From: an uncultured Chloroflexota bacterium
Lineage (GTDB): Bacteria > Chloroflexota > Dehalococcoidia > CAUJGQ01
Direction of reading: 5' to 3'
NCBI GenBank assembly: GCA_937879875.1
Contig: CALFMN010000007.1
Location: 1 to 41,048 of the forward strand
DNA: 41,048 bases
Made by a program: the position numbers and the translations under genes. Below the pieces are notes generated by a model, which was not told the DNA's origin, searched no databases, and saw only the letters and a list, made by a program, of their open reading frames with translations. Below, piece by piece: positions 26,052 through 34,659 of this stretch. Positions within the stretch are counted from its first letter, which is position 1. Each line of letters begins with the position of its first letter.

Positions 26052-26158
26052 GGCCGTTGCGTTGACCGCGTTTCCGAACGGCCCGTACCATGACTACACA
26101 GGTTGCTCAGCAACTGGAGTCGAACATGGCCACGCAGACGGCACGGATGCAGCGCGGC
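26052..26158 (+). repeat. Right copy of the long direct repeat
   Basis: This is the partner of 23121-23227: 99 identical bases from 26060 to 26158 and one mismatch further left. It supplies valS with its promoter (TTGACC at 26062-26067, TACCAT at 26086-26091, 18-base spacer), the GGAG ribosome binding site and the first codons. Sequence continues into the intact valS. Confidence 0.95.
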
Positions 26159-28843
26159 GGCGAAATGCCGCGAGCGTACGATCCGCGCACCGTCGAGCGC
26201 CGCATCTACGCCTTCTGGGAGGCGAACGGTTATTTCATCCCCAGCGTGCCGCCCGAAGCGTGGCGGCGCGGCGCCGGCGGGCCGCAGCCGTTCACGATCA
26301 TCATGCCGCCGCCCAACGTGACCGGCGAGCTGCACCTGGGCCACGCACTCACGGCCGCGATCGAAGACGCGCTGATCCGCTGGCACCGCATGCTGGGCCA
26401 GCCCACGCTCTGGCTGCCCGGCACCGACCACGCCGGCATCGCCACGCAGATGGTCGTGGAGCGTGAACTGGCCAAAGAGGCGCTGACGCGCCAGGACCTC
26501 GGCCGCGAAGCGTTCGTCGAGCGCGTCTGGATGTGGGTGCGCAAGACGCGCCGCCGCATCGACGACCAGCACCGCCGCCTGGGCGCGTCATGCGACTGGT
26601 CGCGCAACCGCTTCACCATGGACGAGACGCCGCAACTCGCTGTGCGCACCACCTTCAAGCGGCTGTACGACGACGGCCTGATCTACCGTGGCACGCGCAT
26701 CATCAACTGGTGCCCGCGCTGCCAGACCGCGCTCTCCGACCTAGAAGTCGATCATCAGGAGCACGAGGGTTTCCTCTATCACGTCAAGTACCCGCTGATC
26801 GATGCGAACGGCGCCGAAACCGGCCGCTTCATTCAGATGGCGACGACGCGGCCGGAGACGATCGTGGGCGACACGGCCGTGGCCGTGAACCCGGAGGACG
26901 AGCGCTGGAAGGATATCATCGGTCAGCGGGCGCGGCTGCCGATCATCGGCCGCGAGATCCCGATCATCGCCGACAGCGAGGTCGATCCCGCCTTCGGCAC
27001 GGGCGCGGTCAAAGTCACGCCCGGGCACGACCCGACCGATTACGAGATCGGCCTGCGCCACGGCCTGCCGATCGTCAACGTGATGAACCCCGACGCGACG
27101 ATGAACGCCGAGGCCGGGCCGTACGAGGGGCTCGATCGCTACGAGGCGCGCCGCCGCATCATCGAGGACTTCGACAACGCCGGCCTGCTGGTCAAGATCG
27201 AGCCCTACACGACCTCGATCGGCCACTGCGACCGCTGCGACACCGTGGTCGAGCCGATCGTCAGCCCGCAGTGGTACGTGAAGGCGGAGCCGCTGGCCCG
27301 CCCGGCGATCGCGGCCGTCAAAGAGGACCGCATCCGCATCGTGCCGGAGCGCTTTGAGAAGGTCTATCTCAACTGGATGGAGAACATCCGCGACTGGTGC
27401 ATCTCGCGCCAGCTCTGGTGGGGGCACCGCATCCCCGTCTGGTACTGCGACGCCTGCAACGAGATCATCGTCGCGGTCGAGACGCCCACGGCCTGCGCGA
27501 AGTGCGGCGGCGAGTTGCGCCAGGACGAGGATGTGCTCGACACCTGGTTCAGTTCCGGCCTGTGGACGCACAGCACGCTGGGCTGGCCGCGGCAAACGCC
27601 CGATCTGGAGCTCTTCTATCCCACGAGCGTGATGGAGACGGGCTGGGACATCCTCTTCTTCTGGGTGGCCCGCATGATCATGCTCGGCCTCTACAACATG
27701 GGGTCAGAGAATGTCCCGTTTGACACCGTCTACCTGCACGGCATGGTGCGCGACGAGCACAACGAGAAGATGAGCAAGACGAAGGGGAACGTGGTCGATC
27801 CCCTGCTGATGGTGGACGAGTTCGGCGCCGACGCGTTGCGCTACTCGCTCGTCACCGCCGGCTCGGCGGGCAACGACCTGCGCTTCTCCCGCGAGCGCAT
27901 CGAGGCCGCCCAGCACTTTTGTAATAAGCTCTGGAATGCGGCGCGCTTTGTGATCCAGAAGCTGGGCGGCGAGCCCGTGGCCGCGCTGGACCTGGCCAGC
28001 CGTGAAGCCATGCCGCTCGAAGATCGCTGGATCCTCAGCCGGCTCGACGATCTGGCGGCGGAGATCAACCAGTATCTCGGCAGCTTTCAGCTCGGCGAGG
28101 CGGCGCGGCGCATCTACGACTTCCTGTGGAACGAGTACTGCGACTGGTACATCGAGGCGGCCAAAGTCCGCCTGAACGCCGGCGACAGCTCGCCGCTGCC
28201 GGTGCTGGCGCATGTGCTGGCCGGCGGCCTCAAGCTGCTGCATCCGTTCGCGCCGTTCGTAACCGAAGAGATCTGGCAGAACCTGCTGCCCGACCTGCCC
28301 GCCGGCGAATCGGCCGCCCTGATCATCGCAGCCTATCCAACTCCCACCGGCGCCTGGCGCGATGCCGAGGCCGAGCGCACGATGGAGGCGCTGATCGACG
28401 CCGTGCGCGCGATCCGCAACCTGCGCGCGGAAAAGAAGATCGACCCGGCGCGCTGGGTCGACGCGCTGATCGGCACGGACAGCACCGCGCTGCGCCAGGC
28501 CTTCTCCGCCCGCGCCGCCGTGGCCGAGACGCTGGCCCGCGCCAGGCCGCTGCTCGTGGTCCACAGCGCCGATTTGCCCTCGGCCAACGTCGCCCGCACG
28601 GTGCTGGAATGGGGCAGCGTCGTGCTGCCGCTGGCCGGTCTGGTGGACATCGGTGCCGAGCGGGCGCGGCTGCAAAAAGAGCTGGTGAGTGAAGAGGCGA
28701 ACGTCGCGCGCATCGAGGCACAACTGCCGAAGATGCGCGGACGCGCGCCGGAACAGGTGATCGCGAAAATGGAAGAGGGTCTGGCGGCGTCGCGGGCGAA
28801 GATCGCGGCGTTGCGCGCCAGCCTCGATGCGTTGGAGCCGTGA
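26126..28843 (+). CDS. valS: Valyl-tRNA synthetase
   Basis: A class I synthetase charging tRNA-Val, 905 residues from the ATG at 26126. That start has GGAG six bases upstream; the ATG at 26090 lacks one. The HIGH motif is HLGH in PPPNVTGELHLGHAL, the KMSKS motif is KMSKT, and a zinc-type Cys pattern (CDACNE, then CAKCGGEL) follows. The C-terminal coiled coil that clamps tRNA is clear (RARLQKELVSEEANVARIEAQL). The first 11 codons lie in the right direct repeat, so the insertion event restored the gene exactly. No T-box leader is visible. Confidence 0.96.
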   Translation: MATQTARMQRGGEMPRAYDPRTVERRIYAFWEANGYFIPSVPPEAWRRGAGGPQPFTIIMPPPNVTGELHLGHALTAAIEDALIRWHRMLGQPTLWLPGTDHAGIATQMVVERELAKEALTRQDLGREAFVERVWMWVRKTRRRIDDQHRRLGASCDWSRNRFTMDETPQLAVRTTFKRLYDDGLIYRGTRIINWCPRCQTALSDLEVDHQEHEGFLYHVKYPLIDANGAETGRFIQMATTRPETIVGDTAVAVNPEDERWKDIIGQRARLPIIGREIPIIADSEVDPAFGTGAVKVTPGHDPTDYEIGLRHGLPIVNVMNPDATMNAEAGPYEGLDRYEARRRIIEDFDNAGLLVKIEPYTTSIGHCDRCDTVVEPIVSPQWYVKAEPLARPAIAAVKEDRIRIVPERFEKVYLNWMENIRDWCISRQLWWGHRIPVWYCDACNEIIVAVETPTACAKCGGELRQDEDVLDTWFSSGLWTHSTLGWPRQTPDLELFYPTSVMETGWDILFFWVARMIMLGLYNMGSENVPFDTVYLHGMVRDEHNEKMSKTKGNVVDPLLMVDEFGADALRYSLVTAGSAGNDLRFSRERIEAAQHFCNKLWNAARFVIQKLGGEPVAALDLASREAMPLEDRWILSRLDDLAAEINQYLGSFQLGEAARRIYDFLWNEYCDWYIEAAKVRLNAGDSSPLPVLAHVLAGGLKLLHPFAPFVTEEIWQNLLPDLPAGESAALIIAAYPTPTGAWRDAEAERTMEALIDAVRAIRNLRAEKKIDPARWVDALIGTDSTALRQAFSARAAVAETLARARPLLVVHSADLPSANVARTVLEWGSVVLPLAGLVDIGAERARLQKELVSEEANVARIEAQLPKMRGRAPEQVIAKMEEGLAASRAKIAALRASLDALEP

Positions 28844-28850
28844 GCCGCGT

Positions 28851-29297
28851 ATGAGTGAGCCGCAGACGGAACCCCGCCCAGCCGAGGCCGACGAGTTCAG
28901 CAAGGCCGACTACGAGGCGCTGGCGCGCTTTCGCTACGGCTTGCGCCTCTATTTCCGCTTCAGCGAGCGGGCCGTGCGTCTGATCGGCCTGACGCCGCAG
29001 CAGTATCAGTTGATGCTGGCGATCAAGGGCTTCCCAGAGCGCGAATGGGGCACGGTTACGGAGCTGGCGGAGCGGCTGCAGTCTTCGCACAACAGCGTCG
29101 TCGGCCTGATCGACCGCAGCGAGGCGAATGGCATGGTGCAGCGCCGTCCGCACGCGACCGACCGCCGCGCCGTCGCCGTCTATCTGACGCCGAAAGGCGA
29201 GGAGACGCTCGCCGGGCTCGTGACCACGCACCGCCAGGAGCTGCAGCGGTTGGCCGAGATGATCGTGCTGCCGCCGCTGCGCCGTCCCGACCGCTGA
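28851..29297 (+). CDS. MarR-family transcriptional regulator
   Basis: A 148-residue MarR-type regulator: LIGLTPQQYQLMLAIKGFPEREWGTVTELAERLQSSHNSVVGLIDRSEANGMVQRRPHATDRRAVAVYLTPKGEETL shows the winged helix with the recognition helix in SHNSVVGLIDR and the wing at ATDRRAVAVYLT. It begins 7 bp after valS, so it is probably co-transcribed with it. Its target is unknown; the nuo promoter region lies just downstream. Confidence 0.87.
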   Translation: MSEPQTEPRPAEADEFSKADYEALARFRYGLRLYFRFSERAVRLIGLTPQQYQLMLAIKGFPEREWGTVTELAERLQSSHNSVVGLIDRSEANGMVQRRPHATDRRAVAVYLTPKGEETLAGLVTTHRQELQRLAEMIVLPPLRRPDR

Positions 29298-29424
29298 AGG
29301 CGCGGCAGTCGGCCCTCACTCCCCCGGAGACGTCGGATTCACAGCCGCCGTACGGCAGCAGGGGTAGGCGACGCGCCGGTTATGCTGTAACAACGCCGAT
29401 AGGGTTGAGGGCGGCCGATTGCGA

Positions 29425-29454
29425 TTGACTTCACGAATGAGCCGGTGCTAGTGT
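29425..29454 (+). promoter_or_regulatory. Candidate nuo operon promoter
   Basis: TTGACT (29425-29430) and TAGTGT (29449-29454) are 18 bases apart, about 75 bases before nuoA. The remaining part of the 232-bp space after the MarR gene shows nothing definite. Confidence 0.45.
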
Positions 29455-29529
29455 GCGGGTAGGTGGGGGAAGCAAGCTCGTGTTTGCATCCCTCGCATCG
29501 TGCAGGATCGCTTCAGGGGTGCAGCAGCC

Positions 29530-29901
29530 GTGAATGGGGTGTTCGACACCTGGGGCGCGGTGCTGATCGCGACGTTCGTCGGCGCCATGCTGATCGTCAC
29601 GGCGCTGGTCGGCAACCTGCTGTTCGCGCCCAAAGCGCCGAGCCGCGCCAAGGGCACGGCCTACGAGTGCGGCATGCTGCCCATCGGCCGCGCCGTGGGC
29701 AACGTCCACATCCGCTACTACCTCTTCGCCATCCTCTTCCTGATCTTCGACGTCGAAACGGTATTCCTCTTCCCGTGGGCGGTGGTCTTCCGCAGCAAGC
29801 TGTTCGGGGAGCAGGCCTTCTGGGAGATGGTCGTGTTCCTCGTGATCCTCTTCGCGGGCCTCGCCTACGCCTGGAAGAAGGGGGTTCTTTCATGGAAATA
29901 G
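29530..29901 (+). CDS. nuoA: NADH-quinone oxidoreductase subunit A
   Basis: A small membrane subunit near the quinone site of complex I, 123 residues from the GTG at 29530 (AGGGG upstream); a GTG at 29500 would add ten residues but has no clear ribosome binding site. Three membrane helices and the hallmark YECGMLPIGRAVGNVHIRYYLFAILFLIFDVETVFLFPWA are present, including the Cys in the quinone-site loop and the acidic residues in FDVE. The stop overlaps the nuoB start by ten bases. Confidence 0.95.
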   Translation: MNGVFDTWGAVLIATFVGAMLIVTALVGNLLFAPKAPSRAKGTAYECGMLPIGRAVGNVHIRYYLFAILFLIFDVETVFLFPWAVVFRSKLFGEQAFWEMVVFLVILFAGLAYAWKKGVLSWK

Positions 29902-30563
29902 AAACGCTGGAACAGGGCGGCCCCGTCGTGGCGACCACGACGTCGCCCGCCGCGCCGATCGCGCCCTCCACGCCAATCGCGCCAGGCGAGCCGGCGATTC
30001 CGGAAACGCCTGCTTCGCCCGGCTACCGCCCGGACTTTTCGCCCGAGCAGAAGCGGCTGGAGCCGTTGGAAGTCGTCAGCGGCAAGGCGGCGTACCGCTC
30101 CGTGCTGCCGGGCATCCTGCAGGTGCCGGCCGATGCGGTCTTCGCGCTCTGCCGCAAGTCCTCGCTCTGGCCGATGACCTTCGGCCTCGCCTGCTGCGCG
30201 ATCGAGATGATCGCCACCTATATGTCGGACCACGATCTGGACCGCTTCGGCATCGTGCCCTGGCCCAGCCCGCGCCAGTCGGATGTGATGATCGTGGCCG
30301 GCACGGTGACGAAGAAGATGGCGCCGGCCGTGAAGCTGCTCTACGAGCAGATGCCCAACCCCAAGTGGGTGATCAGCATGGGCGCCTGCGCCACGAACGG
30401 CGGGCCGTATACGCAGTACGACCGCGTGCTGCAGGGCGTGGACAAGATCATCCCCGTCGATATCTACGTTCCCGGCTGCCCGCCGCGGCCGGAGGCGCTG
30501 ATCGACGGCTTCATCGCCTTGCAGAAGAAGATCATGACCGATCGATCGAGCGTCGGACGGTAG
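29892..30563 (+). CDS. nuoB: NADH-quinone oxidoreductase subunit B
   Basis: This subunit carries the terminal N2 4Fe-4S cluster that passes electrons to quinone. The ligands are C101 and C102 (ACCAIEM), C166 (GACATNGG) and C196 (VPGCPPRPE). The 223-residue length includes an Ala/Pro/Thr-rich N-terminal extension of about 50 residues which has no assigned role. The ATG at 29892 overlaps nuoA. A 28-bp perfect palindrome follows (30595-30622). Confidence 0.96.
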   Translation: MEIETLEQGGPVVATTTSPAAPIAPSTPIAPGEPAIPETPASPGYRPDFSPEQKRLEPLEVVSGKAAYRSVLPGILQVPADAVFALCRKSSLWPMTFGLACCAIEMIATYMSDHDLDRFGIVPWPSPRQSDVMIVAGTVTKKMAPAVKLLYEQMPNPKWVISMGACATNGGPYTQYDRVLQGVDKIIPVDIYVPGCPPRPEALIDGFIALQKKIMTDRSSVGR

Positions 30564-30594
30564 GGCGGGCTGGACAGGCAAAGGACGCAGTGCA

Positions 30595-30622
30595 CAACGG
30601 GGGAGCCGCGGCTCCCCCGTTG
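30595..30622. repeat. 28-bp perfect palindrome between nuoB and nuoC
   Basis: The half-site caacgggggagccg is followed by its exact complement, giving a 14-bp perfect stem without a loop. In mRNA it would form a strong hairpin. No U-run follows, so it is more likely an mRNA-processing, pausing or stability element than a terminator. The rest of the nuoB-nuoC gap is featureless. Confidence 0.8.
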
Positions 30623-30724
30623 CATCGAACCGGGCAAAACGCCTGCGGGCGGAGCGTATAGACCAACCGCGCCGGTGAGCACCCCGCGAACCGCCGGCCG
30701 CGGCAACCGGGAGCGAAACACGCG

Positions 30725-31258
30725 ATGACCACCGAAGGGAGCGAGGGCGCCACCGAGGTCGCGCCCGCCGCGCCGTCGCCGGAAGACCCGGTCGCAAAGC
30801 TGTTCAGCGATCTCTTTCCCAGCCTGGTGCGCGACGCGGGCAAGAATGCGGCGGGCGAAACCACGTTCAGCGTGCCTCGCGAGGAGGTTGGCTTCCTGCT
30901 GCGCCAAGCGCGCGAGAAGCCGGAGTTGAGCTTCGACTTCCTGCGCTGCCTCACCGGCATCGATCAAGAGGCGCGGGGCATCGAGATCGTCTACTCGCTG
31001 CTCTCCTACAAGAACCGGCACGCGGTGCATATCAAGACGCTGCTGCCGCCTGAAGACCCCAGTGTTGCTTCAATCACGCCGATCTGGTGCGGCGCCGACT
31101 GGCATGAGCGCGAGACGGCCGAGATGTTCGGCGTGACGTTCACAGGCCACCCGAACCCGAAGCACCTGCTGCTGGACGACGACATGGAGATTCACCCGTT
31201 GCTGAAGGCGCACCCGCTGGCGCCGATCGAGCTGAAGCAGGGGTATCAGACGTTTTAG
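30725..31258 (+). CDS. nuoC: NADH-quinone oxidoreductase subunit C
   Basis: A 177-residue hydrophilic subunit of the complex I peripheral arm. Typical segments are FDFLRCLTGID, ITPIWCGADWHERETAEMFGVTFTGHPNPKHLLLDDD and the C-terminal HPLRK-like HPLAPIELKQ. A variable acidic N-terminus (1-22) precedes the fold. It is not fused to nuoD, which follows after the repeat at 31259-31400. Confidence 0.95.
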   Translation: MTTEGSEGATEVAPAAPSPEDPVAKLFSDLFPSLVRDAGKNAAGETTFSVPREEVGFLLRQAREKPELSFDFLRCLTGIDQEARGIEIVYSLLSYKNRHAVHIKTLLPPEDPSVASITPIWCGADWHERETAEMFGVTFTGHPNPKHLLLDDDMEIHPLLKAHPLAPIELKQGYQTF

Positions 31259-31400
31259 GTCACCTAACCCCGCTTTCGCTGAAGCGAAAGCTCCCTTCCC
31301 CACAGGGGAAGGGTTGGTTCGAAGGCGACGGACCCCTCCTCGGTCCAAACCCCTCCCCTGTGGGGAGGGGACAGCCGGCGAAGCCGGCAGGGGTAGGCCA
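31259..31400. repeat. Family A repeat, short copy 4, between nuoC and nuoD
   Basis: It starts immediately after the nuoC stop with cacctaacc. The left hairpins are ctttcgct-ga-agcgaaag and cccttcccc-aca-ggggaaggg; the right ones are cccctcccc-tgt-ggggagggg-like and gccggc-gaa-gccggc. The right terminus (gggtaggcca) is degenerate, and the ggaacgctcc block is missing. The interior holds ggacc-cctcctc-ggtcc. Confidence 0.75.
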
Positions 31401-31417
31401 CGCAACGAGGCAGTCAG

Positions 31418-32539
31418 ATGAGCACGCTTGAGCAAGAGTTCGAAACCGTCTCGATCGACATCAATATGGGGCCGCAGCACCCGAGCACGCACGGCGTCTT
31501 CCGCATGGTGCTCTCGGTGGACGGCGAGCTCGTCGTCGACGTCGAGCCGGTGATCGGCTACATGCACCGCGGCGGCGAGAAGCTCTCCGAGAACCTCGAC
31601 TACCGCCAGGGCATCGGCATTCAGGACCGCACCGACTACCTCGGCAACTTCAACTGCGAGCATTGCTACGTGATGGCCGCCGAGAAGCTGGCCGGCATCG
31701 TGCCGCCGGAGCGCGCCGAGTACATTCGCGTGATCTGCGCCGAGTTGAACCGCGTCGCCTCGCACATGATGTTCATGGGCGCCTTCGGCACCGACGTAGG
31801 CGTGTTCGGCACCAGCTTCACCTACGCCTTCCGCGACCGCGAGGATATTCAGCGCTTCTTCGAAGAGCTGACCGGCGAGCGGATCATGTACAACTACTTC
31901 CGCGTCGGCGGTGTGGCCTGGGAGGTGCAGAACGGCTTCGAGCAGAAGTGCCGGGCGCTGATCAAGCGGCTGCGCCGGGGTATCGCCGACATCAACGGCC
32001 TGCTCACCGAGAACGAAGTCTTCGTCGCCCGCTGCAAGGACGTGGGCGCGATCAGCGCCGAGAAGGCGATCGAGTACGGCCTCACCGGGCCGATGCTGCG
32101 CGCCGCCGGCGTGAACTACGACATCCGCCGCGACGAGCCTTACTCGATCTACGACCGCTTCCAGTTCGACGTGCCCATCGGCCATAACGGCGACTGCTAC
32201 GACCGCTATCTGGTGCGCCTCGAAGAGATGCGCCAGTCGCTGCGCATCGTCGAACAGGCGCTCGAGCAGATGCAGCCCGGCCCAATCATGCCGGAGAAGA
32301 TGCCGCGCATGCTGCGCATTCCGCCCTCGGAGTGCTACATGCGCACGGAGAACCCGCGCGGCGAGTACGGCATCTATCTCGTCTCGAAGGGCGGCAACAA
32401 GCCGTACCGCATCAAGATGCGCTCGCCCTCGTTCAGCAACCTGATGGCGCTGCGCGAGATGACGATCGGCGAGTACGTGGCCGACGCGGTGATCATCCTC
32501 GGCTCGACGGACATCGTGCTGTGCGAGGTCGATCGGTAG
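31418..32539 (+). CDS. nuoD: NADH-quinone oxidoreductase subunit D
   Basis: A 373-residue subunit that forms the quinone cavity with NuoB; it derives from the large subunit of NiFe hydrogenases but lacks the metal-binding cysteines. Hallmarks are MGPQHPSTHGVFRMVLSVDGE, GYMHRGGEKLSENLDYRQGI, the SHMMFMGAFGTDVG helix and the C-terminal DIVLCEVDR (usually DIVxGEVDR). A repeat element lies on each side. Confidence 0.96.
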   Translation: MSTLEQEFETVSIDINMGPQHPSTHGVFRMVLSVDGELVVDVEPVIGYMHRGGEKLSENLDYRQGIGIQDRTDYLGNFNCEHCYVMAAEKLAGIVPPERAEYIRVICAELNRVASHMMFMGAFGTDVGVFGTSFTYAFRDREDIQRFFEELTGERIMYNYFRVGGVAWEVQNGFEQKCRALIKRLRRGIADINGLLTENEVFVARCKDVGAISAEKAIEYGLTGPMLRAAGVNYDIRRDEPYSIYDRFQFDVPIGHNGDCYDRYLVRLEEMRQSLRIVEQALEQMQPGPIMPEKMPRMLRIPPSECYMRTENPRGEYGIYLVSKGGNKPYRIKMRSPSFSNLMALREMTIGEYVADAVIILGSTDIVLCEVDR

Positions 32540-32567
32540 GGAGCATTGCCGGCGACGGAGACCTGCC

Positions 32568-32790
32568 GCGGCACCTAACCCTGCTTTGCCTTGCGGCAAA
32601 TCTGTCCCTTCCCGACACAGGAAGGGTGGGGTTCGAGGACTGCGACGGCTGGGAGACCAGCCCATCGTCTGTCCCACAAGGACACCGCGGCCCCGCCGCC
32701 GTCGCTCGACGCCGGGAACGCTCCAGAAGCCCCTTTCCCGTCTCGGGAAGGGACAGACCTCGCTTCAGCGAAGTCAGGGTTAGGTGCCCC
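32568..32790. repeat. Family A compound inverted repeat, copy 5, between nuoD and nuoH
   Basis: Ends are ggcacctaacc and ggttaggtgcccc. The left hairpin is tttgcc-ttgc-ggcaaa-like; the right one, tcgct-tc-agcga, differs. A cccttcccg-aca-like stem and the block gggaacgctccagaagcccct are present. It fills most of the 353-bp nuoD-nuoH space; no gene is seen there. Confidence 0.8.
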
Positions 32791-32892
32791 GGGCGCCCGA
32801 AACGCTCGCAATTCGGCTCCTGAAGCCGCTGGATCGTTGGCCGATCGTTGGGTACGCTGCCGGAAGAGTGGCCCGAGAGCTGAGGTGATCGC

Positions 32893-34053
32893 GTGTCTTA
32901 CCTCTTGCTGGGGACGATCTTCAACCTCCCCGACCGCTGGCTCGACGCCGTGGTGCGCATCGTCATCATCACCGGCTTGATGACGTTCAACACGCTCGCG
33001 TTGACCTACATCGAGCGCAAAGTGATCGCCCGCATCCAGCAGCGGCTCGGGCCGACGCGCACCGGCCCCGCCGGCCTCTTCCAGCCGGTGGCGGATGCGC
33101 TCAAGCTGCTGACCAAAGAGGATCTGCGCCCGCGCCTGGCCGACCGCTGGGTGTTCGAGCTGGCGCCCTTCCTCGTCTTCGTGCCGGTCTTCCTCGCCTT
33201 CGTCGCGTTGCCCTACTCGCACGACTGGGGCATCCGCTTCTCCGGCCTGGCGCTGTTCTTCATTCTCGCCGTCACCTCGGTGAACATCGTCGGCTGGTTG
33301 ATGGCCGGCTGGGGCTCGGACAACAAGTACGCGCTGCTGGGCGGCGTGCGCGCCGTGGCGCAGATGATCAGCTACGAGATCCCGCTGGTGTTGGCCGCGC
33401 TCTCGATCGCGATGGTGGCGAACACGCTGGACCTGCGCGAGATCATCGAGCAGCAGAACCACATTCCCAACGCCCTGATCCAGCCGCTGCCCTTCCTGAT
33501 CTTCATCATCGCGATGATGGCCGAGTTGAACCGCAACCCCTTCGACATCCCCGTGGCCGAGTCCGAAGTCGTCGGCGGCGTTACGGTCGAGTACAGCGGC
33601 ATCCGCTGGTCGTTCTTCCAGCTCGCCGAGTACACGGGCCTGTTCATCCTCGCGGTGTTGGGCGCCGACCTGTTCCTGGGCGGCTACGCCTTCCCCTGGC
33701 TGAAGGGCTCGTGGTTCGGCTGGCAGTTGCTGATGACCTTCATCAAGGCCTCGGCGCTGATCGTGGCGATGATGTGGCTGCGCGCCACCTTCCCGCGCAT
33801 GCGCGTGGACCAGTTGATGGCGTTCGCCTGGAAGGTGGTGATCCCGATCTCGTTCGTGCAGATCCTCGTGAACGGCTTCTGGTTGGTCTACCACCCGTGG
33901 GGCTGGGGGCTGTGGCTCGGGCTCAGTTCCGGCGCGCTGCTCGTCATCCTTGCGATCGGCATCCGCATCGGCATCCGGCGGCTGGGACGGCGGCGCCCGC
34001 GGGCCGAACGGCTGGAGCAGGTGCGGCAACTGACCGCGGCGCGTGGCGCATAA
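32893..34053 (+). CDS. nuoH: NADH-quinone oxidoreductase subunit H
   Basis: A 386-residue membrane subunit linking the quinone cavity to the proton pumps. It has about eight or nine helices and the conserved ERKVIARIQQRLGPTRTGPAGLFQPVADALKLLTKED segment, plus ELNRNPFDIPVAESEVVGG and EYSGIRWSFFQLAEY. A GTG at 32893 follows GAGGTGAT. It follows nuoD after the repeat, which confirms that nuoE, F and G are absent from this position. Confidence 0.96.
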   Translation: MSYLLLGTIFNLPDRWLDAVVRIVIITGLMTFNTLALTYIERKVIARIQQRLGPTRTGPAGLFQPVADALKLLTKEDLRPRLADRWVFELAPFLVFVPVFLAFVALPYSHDWGIRFSGLALFFILAVTSVNIVGWLMAGWGSDNKYALLGGVRAVAQMISYEIPLVLAALSIAMVANTLDLREIIEQQNHIPNALIQPLPFLIFIIAMMAELNRNPFDIPVAESEVVGGVTVEYSGIRWSFFQLAEYTGLFILAVLGADLFLGGYAFPWLKGSWFGWQLLMTFIKASALIVAMMWLRATFPRMRVDQLMAFAWKVVIPISFVQILVNGFWLVYHPWGWGLWLGLSSGALLVILAIGIRIGIRRLGRRRPRAERLEQVRQLTAARGA

Positions 34054-34137
34054 GCGCATGGCACGATACTGTTAAATCGCGATTGCAGCTTCGGTTATGG
34101 CTGCCGCCGCGTGGCTTGGTCCTGAGGAGAACCCGAC

Positions 34138-34605
34138 GTGATTGGCCTGCTCAAGAGTATGGGCACGACGCTCGCCACGACGCTGCGTCGCCCGGTGACA
34201 ACCCAGTATCCCGAAGTGCATAAGCCGATTCCCGAGCGCGAGCGCGCCTTTCCGCTGCTGCTCTGGGACGAGAACGTGGTCGAGCCGTTCTGCACCGGCT
34301 GCCAGGCCTGCGAGCGGGCCTGCCCCGTGGACTGCATGACGGTAACGATGCGCGACAACCCCAAGCAGAAGGCGGGCGAGAGCAAGCGGCGCAAGATCGT
34401 GGACACGTTCTGGATCGACTACGGCCGCTGCATGCGCTGCAACATCTGCATCGAGGTCTGCAACTTCGACGCGATCGCCATGAACAACACCTGGAGCGGG
34501 CACGAGCTGTCCGTCACCGACCGCGAAGAGCTGGTCATGGACCTGGACGAGCTGCTCGCCAAGTCGAAGGCGGGCGAGGTCACGGCCTGGGTGCCGGCGG
34601 GCTAA
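34138..34605 (+). CDS. nuoI: NADH-quinone oxidoreductase subunit I
   Basis: A 155-residue ferredoxin-like subunit carrying two 4Fe-4S clusters. The first set is C52, C55, C58, C62 (CTGCQACERACP), the second C98, C101, C104, C108 (CMRCNICIEVCN). The Pro that usually follows the fourth Cys is Asn109 in the second set. It starts with GTG at 34138, with GAGGAG upstream. Confidence 0.95.
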   Translation: MIGLLKSMGTTLATTLRRPVTTQYPEVHKPIPERERAFPLLLWDENVVEPFCTGCQACERACPVDCMTVTMRDNPKQKAGESKRRKIVDTFWIDYGRCMRCNICIEVCNFDAIAMNNTWSGHELSVTDREELVMDLDELLAKSKAGEVTAWVPAG

Positions 34606-34659
34606 GCGGCCGACACGGGCGCGTACTCAGCCCGCCGCGAGAGGAGCAACCGGAGCGCG

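Larger units (their letters stand above)
23228..26158. mobile_element. Restriction-modification cassette inserted in valS with long target duplication
   Basis: A 2,931-bp unit lies between rho and valS: endonuclease (+), 5-cytosine methyltransferase (-), broken vsr (-) and an HTH protein (+). The unit ends in a copy of the valS promoter and first codons, so valS stays functional. No transposase, integrase or terminal inverted repeat was found. By eye the DNA is less GC-rich than its surroundings, notably 23360-23980 and 25690-25800. Insertion of R-M genes with long target duplications has been described in Helicobacter pylori, and this arrangement fits that pattern. Confidence 0.85.

Noticed and set aside
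26012..26125. T-box riboswitch upstream of valS
   Set aside because: No T-box consensus or antiterminator-like structure is visible; the space is filled by the direct repeat with a simple promoter.
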